64,000 bases of DNA, taken from positions 38,008,687 to 38,072,686 of the forward strand of contig NC_054746.1 in NCBI RefSeq assembly GCF_018143015.1, written 5' to 3'. The position numbers and the translations under genes are program-made. Positions 26,001 through 35,873 of this stretch are shown here, in pieces. How positions within the stretch are numbered: the first letter of the stretch is position 1; the number at the start of each line of letters is the position of its first letter. Under the pieces are notes generated by a model. That model was not told the DNA's origin, ran no database searches, and saw only the letters and a program-made list of their open reading frames with translations. Source of the DNA: Lytechinus variegatus (lineage: Eukaryota; Echinodermata; Echinoidea; Temnopleuroida; Toxopneustidae).

Positions 26001-28620
26001 GACGTCAAAAAATATCTGTGCCTCTAAAACCCTACATCTAAATAATTAAAAATATTTTTAACTTCCATGCATAAACCACCTACAACATTCTTAACTGTCA
26101 TAACTGAAATTGAGATACAGTTGTGATTGGGAAGGTGTACCAATAGGGGAAATATTTTTGGAGCTTGGACATTTCTTCCCCACTTTCCATTTGCCAATTA
26201 CACTTTTATACCTGGCAGAATTGTACAGTGGCTCTTTTACAACTTATCCTTTTAGTGCACTGTAACTCCAGCACCAGCATGCAATCCTATGTTCTTGTAA
26301 ATATTTTGTCCCCATTTGCTGCTTGCTATGAAAATGGAACTACTTAAACAAAACAAAAATCTCATGCTTGTGTCGTAAAGAAGTATCCATTCCATGAATG
26401 AACAGGATTTGATTGTCATTGTTAATTTGACACTCAATTCAGTGCCAGCCACAACCCTAGATATGATGGTTGAGGTATTCCATAGGGTTAGGGATGGGTG
26501 TAGGCACTTGCTGATGTACCTGTATAATTACAGATTCTACAATATCTTTCTTTCTTTGGTTTTATCTATTATTATTTTTTCATAAAAGAAATACAATGCA
26601 GAGCGAATCTGAACTTGTCCCTGAAAAACAAAGACACTGATTTTAAGGCATTTTCCCCTTTAGCAATGTGGGCCTTGCCTGGCAAAATTAGTAGATGGAA
26701 TTGTTGCAATATGCAAGTTTTTTTTTGGGGGGGGAAGAAGTAAGCGAGGTAGTTGATAACTAGAACATTGCTGCAAGTTTAAATTGGAATTTAGAGTTCT
26801 TTTGGTGCTTACTTTAAATGGGTCTTGGTAAAAAATGCCATTTAAAAATGGAAATTTAGAAAGTTTCTGTCCTCCACTTTCCCAGCAGCATACAGCCGCG
26901 GATGAAATCCTTCTCCCTGACAAAAACTATTTTAGACACATACATGTGTATGCAGTAATTAAATGGAGTCCAACCTTTTCCCCTGGTATGACTTAGCTCA
27001 CAGTCAACCAATATTCAGCTCTCATCAAGACATTGCATATTTATTTTATACATGTAACCCAATTAAGGCACAATCTATTGGTAATACCCGAGTCTGTAAA
27101 CAATGATAACTATGGCTTATCTAAATTTCATACATGCTAATTTTAATGTTCACATGTTGCTTATCAGTCCTTACACATTTTTTTTTTAAGAATTGTGTGG
27201 TCCAAAAGAACTTTTTTTAAAAACCGGTTTCTCCCTTTTTGTTGGAGTGAACATGCCGTTTAACAATCATAAGAGCAAACTGATACCCAACTTCCAATTG
27301 TCAAACTTGTCAAAAAATTATACAAGCGTGAAAACAATGGAAAAAAAAAGAAATGAAAGAAAAAAAAATAGGTCCTGATGAATCACAAAAAGAACATAAA
27401 ATCCGACGTGCGACCATAGAGATGTATACTAATATGCTTGCAACCCACAGCCTGTTTTCATTTTTTGTTCTTTATTAATTTGTCTAATAAACTAGACCAT
27501 TCTGTTGCTGTGTAAAGTTTGAATGATCAGGTGAATTGGGGTGAATTAACTCACACAATTTCACAAGAATGGCCACACCTTCCCAGGTAAATGTTATTTA
27601 TGTGAATTTTGTCATTATTTCATTTTATGATATATCCTGGTTTGTGAATTTGGTGTGTAACTGCACGTGTAAATGCTAGATAAAAACGAGACGGACTCCG
27701 TGCCAACGGGAGAGCGCCTTTCTGATGTCGCTCTCCCCGTGACGGCTGGGTAGGAATTCCCAAAGATTGTGCTGAATGTGTGCTTATAAATTGCTGTGGT
27801 GGCCTGGCTGTGCCTGTTAGTCATCAAATTTTTTCGGGAGGATGGTTTAATTTAAATTTATATTTATCATTTCTTCCCTTTTATCTCGTCGAAAAGCAAA
27901 ATTTAGGAGCAATCAAGGAGGAAGACAAGAATAACCGTCGTTTCTGGGGATTTATTCAACAATTACTGTAGTCTGTAGGCCTAATCCACCCATGGGTTCA
28001 TATCGTCTCGCGAGTGAAGGATTATCAGTCATACGCACGCGACACACCACTACACTTCGAAAATACAGTGGGCTTTTGCCCACATAAAAGATTATGTTTA
28101 AATACATATTCCACATCCTGCTATGACACCGAATCATTTAGATCCTTCCGTGACTTCTCCTTGAAGTTTCTTTCTAAAAATATGTATATTTTCTTGATCT
28201 TTAGTGAAGATTTTACGGAGATAGAAATCAGTCAGCGTTGATATCAATTTTCTCCTGAAGAGGGCGCGCGATTTATATTCATATCAAAGACACGACAAGG
28301 GAAAGAATAGGCACCTACACTATTTTACACGCATATCGACGCAAGGCATTACGCAAAGTCCGTGAAGTGTCCAATCTTTTCATTGTATAGACTTTGGTAT
28401 ACCGTATACGTATTATTGACGTTCGTCAAAGCTTGTACTGCTGGTTTCTTTCCAGGCACGTATATTATTTTCATTTTTTTTTTATCAGTCATCTTTTTAA
28501 ATTAATGCAAAGGAGTGTTATCATCACCAATAATAATCATTAATTATGTTTTTTGAAGGCATTTCATTAATTGGTGCCCATAATTAGTAAATTAATCATG
28601 AGGATTGCGCATTCAAAGAA
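23012..28620. other. ACSS1 3' UTR and intergenic DNA towards CCS
   Basis: No further coding exon is supported. The first part should contain the ACSS1 3' UTR, but I cannot choose a polyadenylation site among several AT-rich candidates. A block near 23.93-24.1 kb is dense in AGCAAATGC/GCTTTTGC words in both orientations. An inverted repeat lies at 25440-25612, and a short GGAGAGCG/CGCTCTCC hairpin at about 27709-27738. The rest is low-complexity AT-rich sequence. Confidence 0.4.
25440..25612. repeat. Inverted repeat / small fold-back element
   Basis: The outer arms carry AATATTGGATGACC and its inverse GGTCATCCAATATT. Inner blocks GGGATG and AAATATTGT also recur in inverse order. The centre holds GAACAATATTGGACGAGT facing the inverse of GAACAATATCGGATTCGT. 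The whole 170 bp could fold into one imperfect hairpin. No coding potential is visible; probably a MITE. Confidence 0.55.
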
Positions 28621-28740
28621 TTTAGATACAGTTATAAAATTCCCGAGGAGCTGAATCAAGGTTGTGAAATTATTAGCGCCACCAACGGGCTTCCTTGTAT
28701 TTCCGTGGAAGAGACAAGCGAAGTCACTTTCGAGGCCGAG
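28621..28740 (+). other. Candidate upstream exon of CCS (5' UTR or N-terminal extension)
   Basis: This stretch ends in a strong splice donor (GAG|GTAAGC at 28740/28741) and is open in the frame that would join in phase 0 to the ATG-containing CCS exon at 29401. It has no in-frame ATG before the upstream stop at about 28585. Either it is 5' UTR, or a still earlier exon supplies the start. The encoded tail would read VEETSEVTFEAE immediately before MEFAVQMTC. Its upstream boundary is not defined by the sequence. Confidence 0.35.
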
Positions 28741-28920
28741 GTAAGCAAAATGTGCTTTTTTTATCGGATTATTATTTTATTATTCTTTTACATTCAACAA
28801 ACTCTTGCTACTTACCGGCAAGAGCCCCGGTGCGTAGCGAGAAGGAGCGTCGGCAAATATTACTTCAGCAATGAAGCGATGTTTGCCGACTACTTCGAAA
28901 TCCAGGGTCAAACACGGTCT

Positions 28921-28956
28921 ATTGTACGAGGTTAGTACATACTAACCTCGTACAAT
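28921..28956. repeat. Perfect 17-bp-arm palindrome
   Basis: Arms ATTGTACGAGGTTAGTA and its exact inverse are separated by only two bases. There is no transcript context or poly-U tail beyond it, so it is not called a terminator. It lies in the interval between the candidate upstream exon and the CCS start exon. A weaker hairpin (GTCGGCAAA/TTTGCCGAC) sits just upstream at about 28849-28891. Confidence 0.8.
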
Positions 28957-29400
28957 GTGTGAGTGGGCCTAATCCCCATTCGATCTATATTAGTATAAAA
29001 CGCTAGTTCACTATACGTTGTCTGTAGCCACGGACCCCCAACCACTTCAGTCTATGTATGGTGAGTGGAGCCAACGCAGTTCAGCGGAACAACCAAAATA
29101 CAGAGACTGAAGCTTTTGGTCTATCAAGGAGGATGCAAAAGCATCCCCTTTCTCCATAGAAGCTGTATAGTTAAACGTTGGTTGAACCTCCACCATTGCA
29201 AGTCCAATGGCCATGATCAGTCAATTGATGGAGGGGATACCGTGGAGCCAGACAAAGTCTCAGTGGAGCATATCCCTGACAGAAATAGACCTATTTATCA
29301 GTCTAACAGTTCTCTTGTTATCGTGGTTAAACTTAAAGCTGATTGTTGATTTTAAATGAATATTAGCTCTGCAAAACGATATATTATTTTCTGAATGCAG

Positions 29401-32400
29401 ATGGAGTTTGCTGTGCAGATGACATGCAATAGTTGTGTGGAAGCTGTAAAAAAATCTCTTGAAGGGATAGAAGGTATGTTTAGACCTACTTTTGTTTAAT
29501 CTGATAAATATAGGTCAGTGTGATGTCTTGTCTGCATACTGTATATATCTTTTATTTCAGAATTTTAATCAAGCAACAAATAAACACATACATGACATCC
29601 CTAGTACCAAGATAGGTATTCCTTATTCTAATTCAAATACTTGTAGTGAAAAGGGGTAAAATATCAACCATGATGTCTCTGTCATAGAAAAAACCCAAAG
29701 AGTACAGATAAGGGGACTATTTCTTTTGTCAATTCCAAAGGGGCACGACTATCACATCTTATAATGTGATTTTGACGAAAATGAGATTTTAAACTGATTT
29801 TGATGAAAATTACACGTACTTGTATTTCTCACACACAAAATAAGGATAGTTATTTCTTAATCTTCTTATTAAAGTTTTGGTCAAATTATAGGTCCAGAGG
29901 AATTGGGCTTGTCCTCCCAGGCTCTCATGTACTTAAAGGTACTTAGGGAGGATTGCATGTTCCATTCTTGATTAATTAGTCTGAAGAAGAGAGTATTTTG
30001 CTGTATACATTTATCATGAATGCTTTTAATTGATTCATGAACACTTATTGCCTCTTTCATTTGGAACTAATTTTTAAGAAAAGTTTGCCAGTAGTGCAAC
30101 TGGACTGTTTTTTATTGTCAAAGACTAAAGAGAGAACACATTTTTTTTAACTGTGTCCTTTGGTGAATTGCTTTAACTTTAATTGAAAAATTCTTTGTAA
30201 CAGGTATCCAGGGGGTCGATATCAATCTCTCTAAGGAGCAGGTGATTGTTACTACTCTGCTTCCTTCCAGTAGAGTGACTGAACTCTTGGAGTCAACAGG
30301 ACGTAGAGCTGTCTTGAAGGGTCAAGGGTCGAATGTCACGGGTAAGTTAAAGAGCAGATTGATTATTCATGAAATTGTATACCCATTATGAAAGTTGTCA
30401 GCTCTGACTAAATGCCAGTAAAATCCTTGGTTTCGATTGGCTTTGAAGCAATGGTCAGAGAACAACAATTTATCAGTGCTGACAACTTAAGTGTAACAGT
30501 GCCTTGATTCAAGTTTTACTGCTTGATTTAAAGAATTTTTATCATTATAAGGGAAGATCGTTTAAGACAAGAATTTTTTTCCCGCAAGTGATGGGTTTTC
30601 AGTCCACTGCTTTAGAAAACAATATCTTGTTCAAAAACTTAATGCACAATGTATTTTGGTCAAGCCGGTCAATTTTGATGATTCTGATATCAGTCATTGA
30701 AAATTTGCTAAGCAGCATAATTCTTCTGTGCTGTTTCACTAAATGTGTTTGAAGATGTGATTTTCATTGATATTGCTTGTCAGATGAACATTATAGCTTG
30801 CCCAGCTTAATCTCATTAAATGTCTTCTCGCATTCTGGCTATTAAAATAGGATAATAATTTGAAAGAAATCATTCACAGCCAGGCACGATGCATCTCAAT
30901 TATAAAAATGCATTAAGTGTGTGAATTGGCTGGTGTCTGAGACCAATTTGTGTGTATTATTTTTTTTGGGGGGGGTGCTGTTATAGAGTGGCATGAAATC
31001 ACTATAGCCTGGTTTCAAGGTACCCCTGTCTATAAAAGATACCCGGTAAATTTCATTATAATCATAATAATATCAAACAAACATATAGCGCTTAACAAAA
31101 TTTTTTTAAGCACTGCATACTATTACCTCAGCTTTAGCACGGCTACTCTGATCTGGCGCTTGATCATTCAAGGAATTTCTTCCTACCGGGTACCCATTTA
31201 CTACACCTGGATGGAGAGCGGCAAATGCAGGTAAATGCCTTGCCAAAAGATGCGAGTGCTGCGGTGGGATTTGAACCCCAGCCCCTGTGGTTCAAAGTCA
31301 GGAGACTTATCCACTGAGCCACAACACCTCTACACCTCTTCCTTCAGGTAAACCCCTTGGAGCAGCTGTAGCTTTGCTAGAGACAGGAGAGTCTGTCCGA
31401 GGAGTGGTTAGATTACTCCAGGTAGCTCAGGAGACTTGTATCATTGATGGGACTATTGATGGTCTATCACCAGGCAAACATCCTCTCCGCATCCATCAAT
31501 ATGGAGACATTTCTGAGGGATGTGCAAGGTAAGCAACAAAAATGAAATGATTACACTCTACAATTCATATTCATTTCAGATCTTTACAAGTTTACATTGT
31601 TATACAGATTACAGAGAGGAGGCCTACAACATGTGGTTAGACCTTTAAAGGACCTTTTGGAGGGTGGAATGAAGAAGAGTTGAAGATGAATCATAATGAA
31701 AAAAGGTTAAGTCGGAATTGAAAAGCAAGTAACAGGTATATGAGAAAGGAAAGTAATCATTTTTGAGCTACCTTGAAATAACTGCTTTGTTGGAAATACC
31801 AAAATTTTGTAATTGTGATAGATAATGGAAGCTCGGGAGAGAGAATAGGTCTTGTGAGTGAACACTTTCTTGGTTGATGAAATAATGATCAGCATGAAAT
31901 TCATGAATGCCTTATTTAGATTAATAAATAAAGATAGATCAGTAAAGAAGATATTACCCTAAAGATGTACATATATTTAAGATGTTCAAGCAATTATAAA
32001 TGCATTTAAGTGTTAACTTTCTTGTGCAAATAGAATCATTATTTACTTACCTCCAGATCAATGAGATGACCCTCAAACAAAAAAAAACCTTATCCTTCTA
32101 TCACTGTGTAACTGTGTCATATATTTTTAGTATTTTTAGTAAAATTAGTCAATCTTACCTGATTTGATTTAAAGTTCTCATGCATTCTGAGCCCTTCATT
32201 TATGTATTTTTGTTTCAGTTGTGGCAACATATTTGATGCAAGAGGTATACTTCATGGAGAGAAGGCTGCAGAACAAAAGGTGAGAATAGTTATATGATGT
32301 GTTAATTACAAATTGTATATCTATACACTGTATTCTTGAGCAAAGAGGCTTTAAGGTTTAGCAAAGATATATATGAAGTACTTCTCTTATTAATCTTACA

Positions 32401-35400
32401 TTATAATTGTCTATCTGCATTTTGCGGAGCTTGCATAGTTTGAGAGGCAGACCTCACATTGATAAAGAAATGAACAAGTTTGCCATGAAATCATATCTGT
32501 CCTTATTTTCCAGAGTATTATTCTATCAAGACTTGAATAGGTTCACTACGACCACAGTGTGTGGGATGCAAATTGGCAATATTTTCATTATTTTCTGTAT
32601 TTTATTCTTGTTTTAGGCAACAGGATATCTTGGTGAGATTGTTGCAGAAGACAATGGCAGATCCATATTCAGAATGGAAAATGATCAACTCAAGGTACAA
32701 AAAAGGGGAATTGAAGATTAAATGATATAAGTATTGAACAATGAACACACAAAGGACATTCAGAATGGAAAATGATCAACTCAAGGTACAAAAAAGGGGA
32801 ATTGAAGATTAAATGATATAAGTATTGAACAATGAACACACAAATACCCTTTTTACACAGGGTTTTCTTAGCCCCGGACTATCGCTAACCCCGTACTATC
32901 CTTAACCCCGTACTATTTTTTTTCCTTTTCACACATGCCAAATTGTTATTGCTAACCCGGGATAAGGAATGCTTGCTTTTTACACACGAAACTCGCTAAC
33001 CCCGGACTAGTGGTTTTTGTCGATCATTCGTAGTACAAGTACTTCATTCGTACACTTTTTACACACGCTAAAATTTCCTTAACCCCGTACTATAGGTGAG
33101 GCGAAATTGCTATTTAGCCCCACCTATAGTACGGGGTTAAGCTTAGCCCACTTTCGTTTTACACTAGCGATCTTAACCCCGTACTATCGCTCTTAGCACC
33201 GCAATTGCTGGGATAACCCTGCTTTTTTGCAGGGCCAAATAATCCCTTACTATAGGTGGGGTTAGCCCACTTTGCAAAAATGCTGTGTAAAAAGAAAGTG
33301 GGCTAAGCTTAACCCCGTACTATAGGTGGGGCTAAATGGCAATTTAGCCCCACCTATAGTACGGGGTTAAGGACATTTTAGCCTGTGTAAAAACACAAAG
33401 GACATTCAGAATGGAAAATTTCATTTTTAATTATGATGTTTAAACAAAAATATAATGTTGGTATCTCTAGAATCTGTTAGTGATATTATGGCTTGGATAA
33501 TAGCAAATCAGTGGCAATTAATAAGTGAATGTGGCCCTTGTAAATTGTCCTGAACTGTAATCCATTTGAGCATGTTGGGAAACATATCAATATTTTTATT
33601 GGTCATCAGGAAGATTTCTGTTTTATTCCACTTCCATGATGACTCACACAATTTAATGAAAGCTTTGATTTAATCTTAGTGTGTAGCATGCCCACTGTTG
33701 ATTATAGCTTATTGAATTCTCACTATGACAATTTTACCATATTTGACCAAAGAGGGCAGCAATGCCTAAAAGGATATTGGTGTAATGAAATCTTTCAGTC
33801 CCTGTATACAAGTACAATGGATGTAGTCTAACAGTTTGACTAATTGTAGTGTAGAAGTCAATGAGATATAATCAAAGGAATATGATGCTTAGTACATGGA
33901 CTTACTAATGTCAATGTTAGAAATTTAGATTATTCTACCAGAAGAAATGTGAAATAGTTTTCCCCAGTTATTTCATCAATTTAACAAGCATGGGAATGCT
34001 GCTTTCTACTTTTAACACAATCCATTATTTGAAGTGAGAAGAATTTTATAGCATGAATGGTTTCCAAACTTGAAATCATAAGAAAAAGTGACCAGAAACA
34101 ACAACTTCTCAAATACCTTCATTTTGCCCTTTCAAATTGGTCTTAAGGGAATCTCACACAATAAAACAAATTACAATTTGTATTAAATGTGAAATTTCCA
34201 AGAATTAAAATTATTTTATTTGAAGTCATGCAAGGAATACTAAAATAGGAATTCTGCAGTGCTGGAAGCTTTGTGGTTAGAATCAAGTCAAAATCAGCTT
34301 TTAGTCAAAGCTGATGATGACATCATTACAAATTGGAAATGAATTTCATTTTATCCCTACAGGGATGCTCGATATGGTCCAGAATTTCTATAGCAGTATT
34401 CATACCATTATTATGAAGTCTGATCAACTTCATAGGTTGAAATGTTTACATCAAATGCTTTTAAAATTTCTTTGAATATTGGATCGCAGCGTATTATGTA
34501 GTACGTGCCTGACTTCATTGTTGTAGATTCACCGAATAATTCAAATTCAAAACATAGCATTTGGGCAAGGAGATATGTGTTAATGTTAAAGGTTTTAATG
34601 TAGATTTCTTGATTATCTTTTTTTTTCATATCATATTAATTTTTATTAATATCCCTTTATCTGATTCTCAATTGTGTCCTTATTCATGTATTAATATTTT
34701 TCAGGTTTGGGATGTTATTGGCCGATCTATGGTTGTTGGAGAAAAGTCTGATGTCCCCACAGATATTGGAGCTAAACTTGGTATTGGGTACGTTCTTTAT
34801 AGAAAAGGCTTGTGTAAAGGGTTATCCACCACTCCCTCAAAATGATAGCATCTTACAGTCTTTTACCAATATGTTTGTCATACAAATAACTTTCAGTACT
34901 AATATTTAAGAATAGAAATGTAATCAACCAAAAACATTCATTGACACCAACTTTGAATAATTTGTAGGATTGTGGGAAGATCATGATTCACATGATAATT
35001 TTACTTACTGATGATAGAGATTTCACTTAATGTAATAATAATGATAATAGTGATAATAGTAACAGCATTTGTAGGGCACTTTATATAGATGTTTCAAAGT
35101 GCTAATGCGAACAATGAATCTATTAATGTACAGTGAAACCTATAATGTATTTCCAAAGGAAGACAGCGAAGTGGTCTTTGTCAGCTTGTGGTATTGATTG
35201 ACATGTGTATGATCTAATGAGAAACCAAACTTATCATGAACAGGAAATGTGATCTTGATAGATAAATGTTAAAGATAGCTGGTTACTAAAGTGAAGGTTG
35301 GAAAATTATCATTTGATGTTGTAATTATTGTTAACTTCAGTTTGTTATCATTGTTGATCCTGTTATATCTCCCTGCAAAATCTCACCTCTCATCCATTCT

Positions 35401-35740
35401 TCTCGTTCTTCCTTTCTTCCTCCTTTCCTTTCTTTATAAATGCTTTTTTTCTGTCTCAGAACCTTCCATATAATTTCTTTCCTGAATATCATTTCCTCTT
35501 TCACCTTTGTTGCTTTATATTCTCTTCATTGTACTCTAAACATCATGTTATCTGTTTTAATCCATCTCCTTGTCTTTCCATAGAATCTCCTGTGGTGTGA
35601 TAGCTAGATCAGCAGGATTATTTGAGAATACAAAAAAGATATGTGCCTGTGATGGTATCACACTTTGGGATGAGAGAGAAGTGCCTGTCGCTGGTAAGGA
35701 AAGAAGTGAGTTCGCAAAGAAAAAAGCTGGAAAACTCTAG
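29401..35740 (+). CDS. CCS: Copper chaperone for superoxide dismutase
   Basis: Delivers Cu(I) to SOD1 and forms its disulfide. Exons: 29401-29473, 30204-30341, 31348-31528, 32219-32279, 32617-32694, 34705-34787, 35584-35740 (TAG); 256 residues, against 274 in human. Domain 1 (about 1-70) is an Atx1-like heavy-metal domain with MTCNSC, copper-binding C9 and C12. Domain 2 (about 71-218) is SOD-like ([37 protein letters not shown]). Domain 3 carries the CxC motif C225-A-C227, needed for copper transfer and disulfide formation. The ATG at 29401 directly follows an AG, so a 5' exon (see 28621-28740) may precede it. Oddity: against the human sequence as I recall it, most metal ligands of the SOD-like domain are replaced (R118, I135, A152, Y155, G189), while H120 and H143 remain. 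It should have no intact SOD metal site. The transfer domains look intact. Confidence 0.93.
31010..31328 (-). mobile_element. tRNA-derived SINE
   Basis: Read on the minus strand, the head has an A-box-like TGGCTCAGTGG and a B-box-like GGTTCAAATCC at tRNA spacing, within a tRNA-like 73-base stretch (31257-31328). A conserved-looking body follows, with GCATTTACCTGCATTTGCCG, CTCCATCCAGGTGTAGTAAA and GGGTACCCGGTAGG. The tail runs into AT-rich sequence containing AGCGCTATATG, typical of invertebrate SINEs. Inserted antisense in a CCS intron; its head ends about 20 bp before the exon at 31348. Confidence 0.8.
32670..32844 (+). repeat. 91-bp tandem duplication of a CCS exon end and donor
   Basis: The segment from CAGAATGGAAAATGATCAAC through the donor CTCAAG|GTACAA and about 60 intron bases is present twice, with starts at 32670 and 32761. 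The duplicated part is identical by eye. A third fragment (ACACAAAGGACATTCAGAAT, ending in AATGGAAAAT) follows the transposon at 33393. So the array held more than two units before the transposon at 32845-33392 landed in it. The second donor would add a frame-disrupting 91 nt if used. Confidence 0.9.
32845..33392. mobile_element. Non-autonomous TIR element, copy 2 (CCCCGTACTAT family)
   Basis: Starts TACCCTTTTTACACAGG and ends CCTGTGTAAAA. It is flanked by the direct repeat ACACAAA (32838-32844, 33393-33399), inferred to be the target duplication because the interrupted 91-bp repeat reads ACACAAA once. It holds two hairpins; the one at 33308-33371 has perfect 30-bp arms around a 4-base loop. 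It shares termini and most internal words with 298-896. No ORF is visible. Confidence 0.85.
35036..35110 (+). repeat. Fragment resembling a SINE tail
   Basis: AT-rich triplets (AATAATGATAATAG) lead into CAGCATTTGTAGGGCACTTT and TTTCAAAGTGCTAATGC. This arrangement is common at the ends of invertebrate SINEs. No tRNA-like head is attached. It lies in the CCS intron 34788-35583. Confidence 0.35.
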
Positions 35741-35873
35741 CTCGATAGCAATAGATATTCATTAATCTGTTATCATTGAACTGTAGTACTTTGTCTGCAT
35801 ATATTAAGATTTGCTATGCCAGGCTTATCTGAGACTTTTTTACAAGAATTCCCTGTGTATGAAAGTATGCATG

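Noticed and set aside
31255..31328. Functional tRNA gene on the minus strand
   Set aside because: A and B boxes are present, but the sequence continues into a SINE body, the arms do not pair well, and there is no Pol III terminator at the tRNA end.
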